Source: an uncultured Lachnospiraceae bacterium
GTDB lineage: Bacteria > Bacillota > Clostridia > Lachnospirales > Lachnospiraceae
DNA: 50,449 nt
Assembly: GCA_946631295.1 (NCBI GenBank)
Contig: CAMOZY010000011.1
Span: forward strand, 1-50,449
Direction of reading: 5' to 3'
Below the pieces are notes generated by a model that saw only the letters and a program-made list of their open reading frames with translations, did no database searches and was not told the DNA's origin. Below are positions 34,877 through 43,567 of this stretch, one piece after another; within the stretch, counting starts at the first letter, position 1, and every line of letters begins with the position of its first letter. A program made the translations under genes and the position numbers.

Positions 34877-35149
34877 CTATTTATGCACGTAATAAACGAA
34901 ATTGCTCCAAAGATCAGTCGTAAATCCTACAATATTGCTCATGATCCAGTTGCCCAGGAACATGAGCGTCAGAAAGATTCCCAGAACCTTCGGAACAAAT
35001 GTAAGTGTCTGTTCCTGTATGGAGGTTACAGTCTGGAAAATACTGATTACCAGACCTATCGCCATGGATACCAGAAGTACAGGGAGTGAACATTTAAGTA
35101 TCATAAAAAGAGCATTTCGTATCATCTCCGTAGCTGCTTCCGTTGTCAT
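34877..35149 (-). CDS. fliQ: Flagellar export protein FliQ
   Basis: 90 residues with two membrane helices and the FliQ hallmark LVISIFQTVTSIQEQTLTFV followed by PK. Length is standard. AGGAGG precedes the ATG. It contributes four copies to the gate complex with FliP and FliR. Confidence 0.96.
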   Translation of the reverse strand: MTTEAATEMIRNALFMILKCSLPVLLVSMAIGLVISIFQTVTSIQEQTLTFVPKVLGIFLTLMFLGNWIMSNIVGFTTDLWSNFVYYVHK

Positions 35150-35189
35150 GGCTCATCCTCCTTTCTTACTTATAAATGTTCAGTTACCG

Positions 35190-36059
35190 CTAATAAAATG
35201 TTCTGACAAGCTGTCCGATTATCAATGACCATCCGTCTGCCAGAATAAACAGCAATATCTTGAATGGCATCGATATCGTGGTCGGGGGCAGCATCATCAT
35301 ACCCATACTCATCAGGACAGATGCAACGACCATGTCTATGATGATAAAAGGTATGTAGATCATGAAACCGATCCAGAATGCCACTCTAAGTTCCGAGATC
35401 ATAAAAGCAGGAATCAGTATGGAATTGGGGATGGATTCAAGAGTTCCGTCCCATTCCATTCCCGCTATATCATAAAAAAGCCGCACATCCTTAACCTGTG
35501 TCTGCGGCTCCATGAAATTTCTCAGGGGAGTCATTGCTTTCTCAAGAAATTCATCCTGATCGATCGTTCCCGCTTCAAAAGGAATGACCGCATTAACGTT
35601 GATCTCCTGGATTGTGGGCTGCATTATAAAAAAGGTAAGAATGAGCGACAACGCAACAAGCACCTGATTAGGCGGTGCGGTCTGTGTATTGAGCGCCGCT
35701 CTCGTAAAATGAAGTACGATGATGATCCTTGTAAAGGAAGTCATCACCATGAGTAAAAGCGGTGCAATTGCAATGAGAGTAAGGGTTATCAGAATCCTCA
35801 GAGAGGAATTGAGAGAACCATTATCATCATTGTATGTAATGGTCAGTCTGTTGACAGTATTTAGGTTATTAAGATCCTGTGGGGTATCATATGTTCCGGG
35901 CGGGTCGATAACGGTACTTATATCTGTCTCACCTGCCTGAAGACCATTATTGCCGTTAGCAAAAACCCTGGTGTTAAAGGTCAGGCATAATACCGTAACA
36001 AGTACGGTAAAGTTCAAAAACTTTATGATGTTTTTTCCGGCAGATAATAATACCCCCAT
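35190..36059 (-). CDS. fliP: Flagellar export protein FliP
   Basis: 289 residues from the ATG at 36059; a GTG directly before it is the alternative. A cleavable signal peptide (KFLNFTVLVTVLCLTFNTRV ending near VFA) precedes the LITLTLIAIAPLLLMVMTSF helix. TSFTRIIIVLHFTRAALNTQ and PPNQVLVALSLILTFFIM are the family signatures; DMVVASVLMSMGMMMLPP closes it. Complete. Confidence 0.96.
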   Translation of the reverse strand: MGVLLSAGKNIIKFLNFTVLVTVLCLTFNTRVFANGNNGLQAGETDISTVIDPPGTYDTPQDLNNLNTVNRLTITYNDDNGSLNSSLRILITLTLIAIAPLLLMVMTSFTRIIIVLHFTRAALNTQTAPPNQVLVALSLILTFFIMQPTIQEINVNAVIPFEAGTIDQDEFLEKAMTPLRNFMEPQTQVKDVRLFYDIAGMEWDGTLESIPNSILIPAFMISELRVAFWIGFMIYIPFIIIDMVVASVLMSMGMMMLPPTTISMPFKILLFILADGWSLIIGQLVRTFY

Positions 36060-36089
36060 CACGTAAACCTTAGCCTTCTCCCCCCGGGA

Positions 36090-36443
36090 TCATTCGTTCT
36101 TGTCGGTAAAAGCTTTTGAAAGAACCTCGGAAAAGGTTTTTTTCTCTGAAGGATCTTCTTTTTTCAGATCACTTTCATCCACGTCACCGAGATATGTAAC
36201 GGTATCCTTGCAGATGGCAATGACTTTGTACTTCTGTCCTATGCGGATAATCTGAAGCCATTTTCCCTGAGCAATGCGCACTGTCTCAATGACCTCAGCA
36301 CTTCCTGCCGCTCCCTGGGCCTTCTGAAAGTTACCAATCCACTTAGTGCACAGCATGGTAATAACAAGTACAGCGATAAAAATGATCAGTACCGTAAAAA
36401 GCTGTGCAATATCGGATAAAGTGGATGATAAAAGAAGGATCAT
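36090..36443 (-). CDS. fliO: Flagellar biosynthesis protein FliO/FliZ
   Basis: 117 residues with one N-terminal membrane helix (AQLFTVLIIFIAVLVITMLC) and a small beta-rich cytoplasmic domain with VRIAQGKWLQIIRIGQKYKV, the FliO pattern. It scaffolds assembly of the FliP ring. It begins 4 bp after the cheY stop. Confidence 0.9.
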   Translation of the reverse strand: MILLLSSTLSDIAQLFTVLIIFIAVLVITMLCTKWIGNFQKAQGAAGSAEVIETVRIAQGKWLQIIRIGQKYKVIAICKDTVTYLGDVDESDLKKEDPSEKKTFSEVLSKAFTDKNE

Positions 36444-36447
36444 GGCA

Positions 36448-36810
36448 TCAGCCTATAACCTTCTTGACTGCCTCAAGAACTCTGTCAGCCTGGAAAGGCT
36501 TAACTATGAAATCCTTGGCTCCGGCCTGGATAGATTCAATAACCATCGCCTGCTGTCCCATTGCGGAACACATGATAACCTTGGCTCCGGAATCAGCAGC
36601 CTTGATGGCTTTAAGAGCCTGGATACCATCCATTTCAGGCATGGTAATGTCCATAAGCACAAGATCGGGGTTAACTTCCTTGTACTTTTCTACAGCCTTA
36701 GCACCGTTCTCTGCTTCGCCTGCAACGTTGTAACCGTTCTTGCTGAGGATGTCCTTGATCATCATCCTCATGAATGCAGCATCATCACAGATAAGGATAT
36801 TCTTTGCCAT
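36448..36810 (-). CDS. cheY: Response regulator CheY
   Basis: 120-residue stand-alone receiver. Acidic pocket D9/D10, phospho-acceptor D54 (LVLMDITMPEMDG) and the conserved Lys in DFIVKPF are present. Carries the signal from CheA to the switch proteins FliM and FliY; it lies directly between fliY and fliO, as in Bacillus. Confidence 0.96.
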   Translation of the reverse strand: MAKNILICDDAAFMRMMIKDILSKNGYNVAGEAENGAKAVEKYKEVNPDLVLMDITMPEMDGIQALKAIKAADSGAKVIMCSAMGQQAMVIESIQAGAKDFIVKPFQADRVLEAVKKVIG

Positions 36811-36849
36811 AATTCAAAACCTCCGAATTAAAATTTTAACCGACCTGGA

Positions 36850-38163
36850 TTACTTGATAATCTCCGTTACTCTTATACCGAAATTCTCTTCGATGACTAC
36901 AACTTCGCCCTTTGCAACAAACTTGCCGTTTACAAGGACATCTATCGGCTCACCGGCAATTCTGTCGAGCTCGATAATGGTACCGGGTGCAAAATTAAGT
37001 ATATCGGATATGGACTTAGTGGTTCTTCCCAGTTCAACAGTAACTTCAAGAGGAACATCCATGATAAGTCCGATATTCTCTCCGCCCTGTATTCCCGACA
37101 GATCTCCGCTGAAATTCTGGAATGTAGCGGGCTGGATGTTCATGGGCTGTACGGGAGCTCCGTAGCCCATCTGCATCTGTGGCATACCCATTGGCTGGCC
37201 GTAACCCATCTGCATCTGTGGCATACCCATCGGCTGACCATAACCGGGCTGCATCTGCGGCATACCCATCGGCTGTCCGTAGCCCTGCTGCATCTGAGAA
37301 GGATCCGGCATAGGCTGGCCCATCTGTGGCATTGGCGCAGGTCCGGGCGCAGGTGAAGGAGCAGGCGCAGGTGAAGGAGCAGGTTCAGGAGCGGGTTCAG
37401 GTTCCTGTGATCCCATAAAGGTCTGAACGATCTTCTTCGCAAAATCTATCGGGTACAGCTGCATAATGGTTGAATCAACGAGATTCTCACCTATCTGCAT
37501 CTTGAACTGGATCCTTACGAAAGTACCTCCCAGGAAGGGAGATATTGCCGCACCGTCTTCAAAACTTCTCAGGTCTAAAAGTGAGCTCTCAGGCGGTGAA
37601 ATGTCAATCATCGTTCCAAGCATCGTGGAAAGTGATGTTGCGGATGATCCCATCATCTGGTTCATCGCTTCGGAGATCGCTGATAAATGCAGTTCCCCGA
37701 GTTCTCCCTCGACATTTGTTCCGTCTCCGCCCATCATCAGATCGGTGATGACCTTTACATCGCTTTCCTTGAGGACGAGTATATCCGAACCGTCAAGTCC
37801 CTTTGTATATTTGATCCTGATGAAGACACAGGGCTTTTCGAAATCAGAGATCAGCTCATTCCATGTACAGAGCGAGACAACAGGAGTAGTGATGTTGACC
37901 TTTCTGTTAACAAGGGAATAAAGTGTTGTAGCGGACGATCCCATGCTGATGTTGGCAACCTCACCGATCGCATCCCTTTCAACATCATTGAGCAACTCGT
38001 CTCCGCCCGTGACAGGCTGGGTGCCCTCCAGATAAGGGTCAGTAGGTGGTTTCTCCTCTGTGTGAGGCAGTTCCACATTACTCATATCCGGAGCTTCGTC
38101 ACCAGACAGATCCATACCGCTGAGGAGAGCATTTATCTCATCCTGTGACAGCATTCCATCCAT
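36850..38163 (-). CDS. fliY: Flagellar switch phosphatase FliY, with M/Q/P/G-repeat linker
   Basis: 437 residues. N-terminal CheY-P-binding-type peptide (MLSQDEINALLSGMD), then a CheC-like domain with two active-site pairs, E68/N71 (AIGEVANISMG) and E165/N168 (AISEAMNQMMG), then a Pro/Ala linker (254-280), a Met/Gln/Pro/Gly-rich repeat linker (281-340) with three perfect-to-near-perfect 13-residue copies of QPMGMPQMQMGYG, and the C-terminal FliN/SpoA domain (about 355-437). It forms the lower C-ring and hydrolyses CheY-P. The linker makes it longer than Bacillus FliY (about 378). Three base pairs separate it from the fliM stop. Confidence 0.95.
   Translation of the reverse strand: MDGMLSQDEINALLSGMDLSGDEAPDMSNVELPHTEEKPPTDPYLEGTQPVTGGDELLNDVERDAIGEVANISMGSSATTLYSLVNRKVNITTPVVSLCTWNELISDFEKPCVFIRIKYTKGLDGSDILVLKESDVKVITDLMMGGDGTNVEGELGELHLSAISEAMNQMMGSSATSLSTMLGTMIDISPPESSLLDLRSFEDGAAISPFLGGTFVRIQFKMQIGENLVDSTIMQLYPIDFAKKIVQTFMGSQEPEPAPEPAPSPAPAPSPAPGPAPMPQMGQPMPDPSQMQQGYGQPMGMPQMQPGYGQPMGMPQMQMGYGQPMGMPQMQMGYGAPVQPMNIQPATFQNFSGDLSGIQGGENIGLIMDVPLEVTVELGRTTKSISDILNFAPGTIIELDRIAGEPIDVLVNGKFVAKGEVVVIEENFGIRVTEIIK
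37159..37275 (-). repeat. 39-bp coding tandem repeat in fliY
   Basis: Three consecutive 39-bp units encode residues 297-309, 310-322 and 323-335 (QPMGMPQMQ[P/M]GYG). A degenerate partial copy precedes them (QMQQGYG). Such in-frame repeats readily gain or lose units. Confidence 0.85.
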
Positions 38164-38166
38164 CTG

Positions 38167-39147
38167 TTACTCCTCCTCTCTAATCACCGAAGTTACCCTG
38201 ACAGCGTAACAATCATCGCTTGCGCCGGGAAGTGCGGTGAATTTCTTGATATTACCAACATATATATTCATATCGGAGTCGACCTTTGCATCAAGTCTGA
38301 TGCAGTCTCCGACCTGAAGATTCATAAAATCATTAACCGTTATCTTACTTGTGCCGAGAACCGCTTTGATAGGGATATCGACACGCTTCAGCATCGCTTC
38401 AATGTTCTCCTGGGAATCCTCATCCTTGTTTTCCTGCATTGTGGAGAACCAGTACTTCGTATTCAGTCTGTCCATTACATCCTCGAGTGCTATGAAAGGA
38501 AGACACATGTTCATGAACCCTTCTATTTCACCGATCTTGATGTTAAGTGTTACGACAGCGATCATCTCACCGGGTGCTATGATCTGTGCAAACTGCGGAT
38601 TTGTTTCCAGTCTGTTAAGGACCGGAGATATATCCATAACATTTTTCCAGGGATCCCTCAGAAGCTGGGTCAGCATGATCATTATCTTCTGTATGATCGA
38701 AAGCTCAATATCCGAGAATTCTCTGGTGGAGTTAAGGGGTTCACCCTCTCCTCCGAGCATTCTGTCGATCATGGCAAATGCTATATTCGTTGCAAGATCG
38801 ATGATTATACTTCCTCCCATCGGCTCGAAGGATACAATACCAAGAACACTGGGATTGGATAGTGCATTCGTAAATTCACTGAATGTAACCGTCTCGGAAC
38901 TGGCAACTGTAACCTGTGCATTCTTCCTGAGTATGACGGGAAGGTTTGTCGAGATAAGTCTTCCGTAATGTTCAAAGATTATCTCCAATGTACGAAGATG
39001 CTCTTTGGAAAACTTGGTCGGCCTGCTGAAATCATAATCCTTGACCGGCTTTTCCTCGGCATTGGATATTGATTCCACATCCAGTTCACCGGAAGACAGC
39101 TGATTGAGCAGGGCATCTATTTCGTTTTGCGAAAGGATCTCACCCAC
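38167..39147 (-). CDS. fliM: Flagellar motor switch protein FliM
   Basis: 326 residues from a GTG at 39147 with GGAGG 8 bases upstream; a TTG start at 39162 would fall on that ribosome site. N-terminal CheY-P-binding peptide (GEILSQNEIDALLNQLSSGE), a middle CheC-like domain, GGEGEPLNSTREFSDIELSI as in other FliM proteins, and a C-terminal SpoA domain (VLGTSKITVNDFMNLQVGDC). Start of the C-ring switch gene pair with fliY. Confidence 0.96.
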   Translation of the reverse strand: MGEILSQNEIDALLNQLSSGELDVESISNAEEKPVKDYDFSRPTKFSKEHLRTLEIIFEHYGRLISTNLPVILRKNAQVTVASSETVTFSEFTNALSNPSVLGIVSFEPMGGSIIIDLATNIAFAMIDRMLGGEGEPLNSTREFSDIELSIIQKIMIMLTQLLRDPWKNVMDISPVLNRLETNPQFAQIIAPGEMIAVVTLNIKIGEIEGFMNMCLPFIALEDVMDRLNTKYWFSTMQENKDEDSQENIEAMLKRVDIPIKAVLGTSKITVNDFMNLQVGDCIRLDAKVDSDMNIYVGNIKKFTALPGASDDCYAVRVTSVIREEE

Positions 39148-39168
39148 CGGGCTGACCTCCAATTGTTA

Positions 39169-39690
39169 TCATCCGAACTTTACATCACTGATGGACAGAT
39201 CATATACAACTTCCGAATTCAGCCATTTCTGGATTGCCTTAAGAATCTCCTTCTTGACTTCATCACGGTTAGCGGGATCACTCAGATATGTCGAATCATA
39301 TGATGAGATTACACCTTCAATTGACTGCTTGATGTAAGGCTCATAATTTCCGATCGTCTCGGAATTGTATGTCTTATAATCGTCATCCTTGGTGTTAATG
39401 GAAAGGGCAATCCTGCAGATCATGTATTCCTGTTTGCCGCCATCAGCAAGCTTGAGAGGAATCGTCATCGAATCTGCTATGGTATAGATCTCGGTATCAG
39501 CAAGGCTGACGGTTACAGCAGGCTCATCTTCATCACTGACAAGTTCCAGATTGAGTACGGTCGCTATAGTATCAACAAGCGCTGCAGTCTTTCTGTTTGT
39601 GCCTGTTATGCTGATCATCGTTATTACTGAAAGAGCTACGTTGACGATCATCAAAGCAAGTATAAGGACCGTAAGTAGATTCTTTTTCAT
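39169..39690 (-). CDS. fliL: Flagellar basal body-associated protein FliL
   Basis: 173 residues with one N-terminal membrane segment (LLTVLILALMIVNVALSVIT) and a periplasm-side (external) domain ending with DEVKKEILKAIQKWLN, typical of FliL. It rings the stator and promotes torque. Between motB and fliM. Confidence 0.9.
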   Translation of the reverse strand: MKKNLLTVLILALMIVNVALSVITMISITGTNRKTAALVDTIATVLNLELVSDEDEPAVTVSLADTEIYTIADSMTIPLKLADGGKQEYMICRIALSINTKDDDYKTYNSETIGNYEPYIKQSIEGVISSYDSTYLSDPANRDEVKKEILKAIQKWLNSEVVYDLSISDVKFG

Positions 39691-39709
39691 CTGTGGTCAA
39701 TCCCCTTGG

Positions 39710-40582
39710 TTAGTTATTGTTATAGATTCTGATCTCCACTCTTCTGTTGCGTGCTCTGCCGGCTTCTGTGGAGTTATCAGCTATCGGCATTCTCTCCCCA
39801 TATCCCGAATGCTTGATGAGTGTCGGATCAAGACTGCTCGTCTCTACAAGATAATAAAAAACGGAAAGTGCTCTGGCGCTTGACAGTTCCTCATTTGAAG
39901 GATATTTTGCGCTGTTCATCGGAACATTGTCCGTGTGACCGTTGATCTCAATCTCTCCTCTTGCATATCTCTCAAGTATCGTTGCAACCCTGTCGAGAAC
40001 CGGCTTGCATTCATCATTAAGAGCTGCAGATCCCGATGCAAAAAGTATGGATCCCTTCATCGTAAGCATGACATACTGTGAGGTAAAGCTCACATCAACC
40101 TGATCCGAGAGCTGACTGTCCGCAACTGCTTCACTTATCAGTTCCGCAAGTTCCTCATTGGCCTGCAGATTGGCTGCTTCAATTGCCTGAGCCGCCTCTT
40201 CATAGCTGATCTGCTGTGAAGCATCTTCCGTGGCTTCGGTGTTTTCCTTACCACCCGACTGCGTATCGTAAACCTGAATCTGTTCAGAGTCATTATCCGA
40301 ATCAGCGGATCTTCCTGTGCTGTTTATATATTCAGCCAGATCATTAAGCTGGCTGACCCCGTTGCTTATGAGTATACCTTCTCCGATGGATGTGGCACCG
40401 CCGCTGAAAACACTGAAAGAGCTGCTCATCGATGCGATGATCTCATTCAGTTTGGCTTCATCAATGGTCGACATTGAAAACAGAAGCACAAAGAAACATA
40501 GCAGCAGGTTCATCAGGTCCGAGAAAGTAGCCATCCACGCCGGGGAACCGGCTGGTGGTGGATCTTCTTTTTTCTTCCCCAT
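39710..40582 (-). CDS. motB: Flagellar stator protein MotB
   Basis: 290 residues. Cytoplasmic N-terminus, then the single membrane helix with ion-binding aspartate D22 in ATFSDLMNLLLCFFVLLFSM. The C-terminal OmpA-like peptidoglycan-binding domain has EINGHTDNVPMNS and NRRVEIRIY. The inter-domain linker (about 90-150) is long and acidic with Gln/Glu/Ser stretches. Pairs with MotA upstream. Confidence 0.95.
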   Translation of the reverse strand: MGKKKEDPPPAGSPAWMATFSDLMNLLLCFFVLLFSMSTIDEAKLNEIIASMSSSFSVFSGGATSIGEGILISNGVSQLNDLAEYINSTGRSADSDNDSEQIQVYDTQSGGKENTEATEDASQQISYEEAAQAIEAANLQANEELAELISEAVADSQLSDQVDVSFTSQYVMLTMKGSILFASGSAALNDECKPVLDRVATILERYARGEIEINGHTDNVPMNSAKYPSNEELSSARALSVFYYLVETSSLDPTLIKHSGYGERMPIADNSTEAGRARNRRVEIRIYNNN

Positions 40583-40646
40583 ATCTAAACCTTTGAAATC
40601 TATATAAACATTAAACCGTTACATATCGTTCAATAAACAGAACAGA

Positions 40647-41438
40647 TCATCCTTCGGCTTCTTCAGTACCTCCTGCACTCTCACGATCCTTGGGAGAAAG
40701 GAATGACTTAAGCTTCTCCTCAATAACTCTGGGGTTTTCACCTGCCTGTATAGACAGAAGCCCCTCGATCATAACCTGCTTCTGCATCATCTCCACAGCA
40801 TTGTCAGCCTTTAACTTGGCTGCAGTAGGAGCACAGATCCAGTTTGCAAGCAGTGATCCATACAGAGTTGTTATGAGTGCAACGGCCATTGAAGGACCGA
40901 TTGATGATGCATCAGACATGTTATTGAGCATGTTAACAAGACCAACCAGGGTTCCGATCATTCCCCACGCAGGTCCCATGGAACCCATTGTCTCCCAGAA
41001 TCCGGCTGTATTCTTATGTCTGGAATCAATGCATTCCATTTCAGTCTCAAGAATGCCTCTTACCAGTTCGGGATCGGTTCCGTCAACAACAAGCAGTACG
41101 CCCTTTTTAAGGAACGGTTCATCCATATCGGAAGCAGACTCTTCAAGTGAAAGCAGTCCTTCCTTACGTGCTACGTTTGAAAGATCTATTATTTTCTTTA
41201 TAAGGTCCGAGGTATTAACAGACGGTGCCTTGAATATCATCGTAATGCTCTTCAGACCAGCGATGAAATCCTTCATGCTGTATGACATCATAACAGCAAA
41301 AAGAGCTCCGCCGAATGTGATAATCGCGGAAGCAACATCGATATAATTGCCAAAGCCACTCAGTCCGGCCGCAGAAATGATACCGAACAGGAGCATGCCC
41401 AGACACATTAAAAATCCGATCAGTGATGCTATATCCAC
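40647..41438 (-). CDS. motA: Flagellar stator protein MotA
   Basis: 263 residues with a GTG start at 41438 and GAGG about 10 bases before. Four membrane helices; the cytoplasmic loop carries VARKEGLLSLEE and the C-terminal part has TMGSMGPAWGMIGTLVGLVN and AVALITTLYGSLLANWICAP, the MotA signature. Whether H+ or Na+ driven cannot be decided. Confidence 0.96.
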   Translation of the reverse strand: MDIASLIGFLMCLGMLLFGIISAAGLSGFGNYIDVASAIITFGGALFAVMMSYSMKDFIAGLKSITMIFKAPSVNTSDLIKKIIDLSNVARKEGLLSLEESASDMDEPFLKKGVLLVVDGTDPELVRGILETEMECIDSRHKNTAGFWETMGSMGPAWGMIGTLVGLVNMLNNMSDASSIGPSMAVALITTLYGSLLANWICAPTAAKLKADNAVEMMQKQVMIEGLLSIQAGENPRVIEEKLKSFLSPKDRESAGGTEEAEG

Positions 41439-41471
41439 CTGAAAATTACCTCAACAAAAATCGGGCTAACG

Positions 41472-41660
41472 TCAATCGTCAGCCATGATACCTTTTCTAT
41501 AAGATTTTACAAGATTTTTGATATCTTGTCTACTTTCTTTTACTATTATCTTGTGCCCTGTCGTGAGGGTTAAAACGGTGTCTGGAGTCTCTTCTACCAT
41601 CTCGAGAAGATGCGGATTTATGAGAAGTTTCGAACCATTTAGACGTGTGACTTCGATCAC
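41472..41660 (-). CDS. flbD: Flagellar protein FlbD
   Basis: 62 residues, GTG start at 41660 with GGGGG 8 bases upstream. The whole protein matches the small FlbD family: MIEVTRLNGSKLLINPHLLE, then VEETPDTVLTLTTGHKIIVK. Its molecular role is unclear. It is the first gene of a transcription unit that begins after the flgE terminator. Confidence 0.92.
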   Translation of the reverse strand: MIEVTRLNGSKLLINPHLLEMVEETPDTVLTLTTGHKIIVKESRQDIKNLVKSYRKGIMADD

Positions 41661-41701
41661 TGCAGATACCCCCTTTCCCCATATGGCATATGCACTCTGA
41701 T

Positions 41702-41733
41702 ATTATATCACAACCACTAGATATTGTAGTCAA
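41702..41733 (-). promoter_or_regulatory. Extended -10 promoter before flbD-motAB
   Basis: Minus strand TGATATAAT (TATAAT at 41702-41707, TG at 41709-41710). A TTGACT at 41728-41733 is 20 bp away, too long for a standard -35. The start site would be near 41695, giving a 35-nt leader before the flbD GTG. Confidence 0.6.
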
Positions 41734-41780
41734 CTTTTTCCGGGCAAAAAGCGCTAATAAGAAGAAACTCGTTCAAAATG

Positions 41781-41811
41781 AAAATCGGGCAGGCAAAAGT
41801 GCCTGCCCGAT
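41781..41811 (-). terminator. Strong intrinsic terminator directly after flgE
   Basis: ATCGGGCAGGCA (41784-41795) and TGCCTGCCCGAT (41800-41811) form a perfect 12-bp stem with a 4-nt loop; the minus-strand tail is TTTCATTTTG. It starts 13 bp past the flgE stop. Confidence 0.88.
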
Positions 41812-41824
41812 CTGTCAGATCATA

Positions 41825-43567
41825 TTATCTCTTAAGATTGGTGAGTTCCTCGAGAAGTGTATCGGAAACTGTAATGATACGTGAGTTAGCCTGGAATCCG
41901 CGCTGGGTGGTGATCATCTCTGTAAACTCTGCAGAAAGATCAACATTACTCATCTCGAGAACGCCGGTCGACATATATCCGCCGGAAGCTGTAACATCAA
42001 CACCGATGCCGTCAAACGAACCGGAGTTCATGGTAGCCTGGTAAAGGTTGTCACCATGTTTTTCAAGACCGGATGCATTGGCAAAGCTTGCTGTTGCAAT
42101 CTGTCCGAGAAGTTTGGTCATACCGTTATCATAGCTTGCATAGATGCGGCCGTCTCTCTGTATGGAAACTCCGATCATATCGCCGAGTCTTCTTCCGGTT
42201 CCGAGTCCGTCTTCATCGCCGTAGGTAGCAGTAAGGGTTGATGTTCCGTTATTGTTGAACATCGAAATTCCGGACCAGTTAAGGGAAATATCTTCGAAAT
42301 TGGAAGTTCCCGTTGCGCCTGCAGGGATTATCTTTGAAAGTAAAAGCTTTGCTTCTCCCTTGGGGTTTCCGGCGATAGAACTGAAAAGACCGGTATCGGT
42401 ATCAAACTTAAGAACAGCGCCTTCGAACATTCTTCCGTCAGCAGTGAAATTGAAGGTTGTGTTGCCGGAGCCGTCATCCATACCTGCTATGCCGTTTCCG
42501 TCAAGATCAGCAAGATTGGGAGTTGCACCTGATTTAATGGCTTTGATCAGATCCTCAACCTTCTGCTTATTGGGAGGAGTTGCACCATCATTTATATACA
42601 GATTTCTGAATTCATCAGCCTTGAAACCGTATGCGTCAGCAATGGTCTCATAAGCATCCATCAACGCGTCATACTCTGCTGTTCCCTCTGCCGCATCAAA
42701 ATCAATGGTAGAAAGGTCAACAAGCACATTTCCATTAATATCTCTGAGTTCGGTTCCGTTCCACAAATAAGAATTGGAATTAAAAACAACTTCGGCAGGA
42801 TCTTCTACGGATGTATCTCCTCCGAACAGATCATCAAGGCCGGAAATATCAACCTCGGTTCCGGTTGCATCAAGAAGCTTTGCAAGTTCTACGGAATATT
42901 CTCCGTCATTACCTGTGGATTTAAGTCTGAATCTTGCGGTGTAATCATATCCGAGTGCATCATAAAGATTAAAATTGAGGAACTTACCGTCTTCACTGTT
43001 GATGTCGGTATCATTTTTATCAAGAATTCCGGATACGGTTCCGAGAGTTGTTGCCTCAGGGGGATAAGTAAGGTTCTCAGCACTCATGATACGGAGTGAC
43101 TGAACGCTGTCCTTCTTGATCTCCATTGTTGCAGGATCAACTCCCCAGCCTCTTACGTTGTAACCTGTCGAGGTCATGCAGAGATTTCCAACACCGTCAA
43201 CATAGAATGAACCATCTCTTGTAAAATAATCCGAAAGACCATCTGATACTACGAAGAAATTGCTTCCGGTGATCATGATATCAAAAGGATTTCCGGTGGA
43301 CTGTGCAGAGCCCTGACCGGTGATATTAACATTGATAGCTCCGGACTTAACGCCGAGACCGATCTGACGTGCATTAACGCCGCCGACTCCGGTGGTGGCA
43401 TTTGCTCCTGATGCAGCCTGAGTTGTCTGGCTCATCAGATCTGCGAATGTAACGGAACTCGATTTGAACGCAGTAGTATTAACGTTAGCGATATTATTAC
43501 CGATAACGTCCATCTTGGTCTGGTGTGTCTTAAGGCCGGCAACACCTGAGTAGAGAGATCTCATCAT
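41825..43567 (-). CDS. flgE: Flagellar hook protein FlgE
   Basis: 580 residues, longer than many (about 400), by a large central insertion. N-terminal hook/rod signature SLYSGVAGLKTHQTKMDVIG followed by NNIANVNTTAFK; C-terminal EMITTQRGFQANSRIITVSD with closing helix. The central part includes an EF-hand/dockerin-like loop (residues 354-365). It is the major hook subunit, exported without a cleaved signal. GGAGG is 10 bases before the first of two ATGs and is partly paired in a predicted hairpin. A terminator follows, so it ends a transcription unit. Confidence 0.96.
   Translation of the reverse strand: MMRSLYSGVAGLKTHQTKMDVIGNNIANVNTTAFKSSSVTFADLMSQTTQAASGANATTGVGGVNARQIGLGVKSGAINVNITGQGSAQSTGNPFDIMITGSNFFVVSDGLSDYFTRDGSFYVDGVGNLCMTSTGYNVRGWGVDPATMEIKKDSVQSLRIMSAENLTYPPEATTLGTVSGILDKNDTDINSEDGKFLNFNLYDALGYDYTARFRLKSTGNDGEYSVELAKLLDATGTEVDISGLDDLFGGDTSVEDPAEVVFNSNSYLWNGTELRDINGNVLVDLSTIDFDAAEGTAEYDALMDAYETIADAYGFKADEFRNLYINDGATPPNKQKVEDLIKAIKSGATPNLADLDGNGIAGMDDGSGNTTFNFTADGRMFEGAVLKFDTDTGLFSSIAGNPKGEAKLLLSKIIPAGATGTSNFEDISLNWSGISMFNNNGTSTLTATYGDEDGLGTGRRLGDMIGVSIQRDGRIYASYDNGMTKLLGQIATASFANASGLEKHGDNLYQATMNSGSFDGIGVDVTASGGYMSTGVLEMSNVDLSAEFTEMITTQRGFQANSRIITVSDTLLEELTNLKR

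Noticed and set aside
37140-37442. Open frame antiparallel or alternate to the fliY linker, rich in Arg/Leu
   Set aside because: A shadow of the low-complexity repeat; no ribosome site and atypical composition.
38274-38284. Sigma-28-like -10 boxes in fliM, fliY (near 36945 and 37005) and motA (near 41118)
   Set aside because: Coding for SD/ID residue pairs and without TAAA-like -35 boxes at the right distance.
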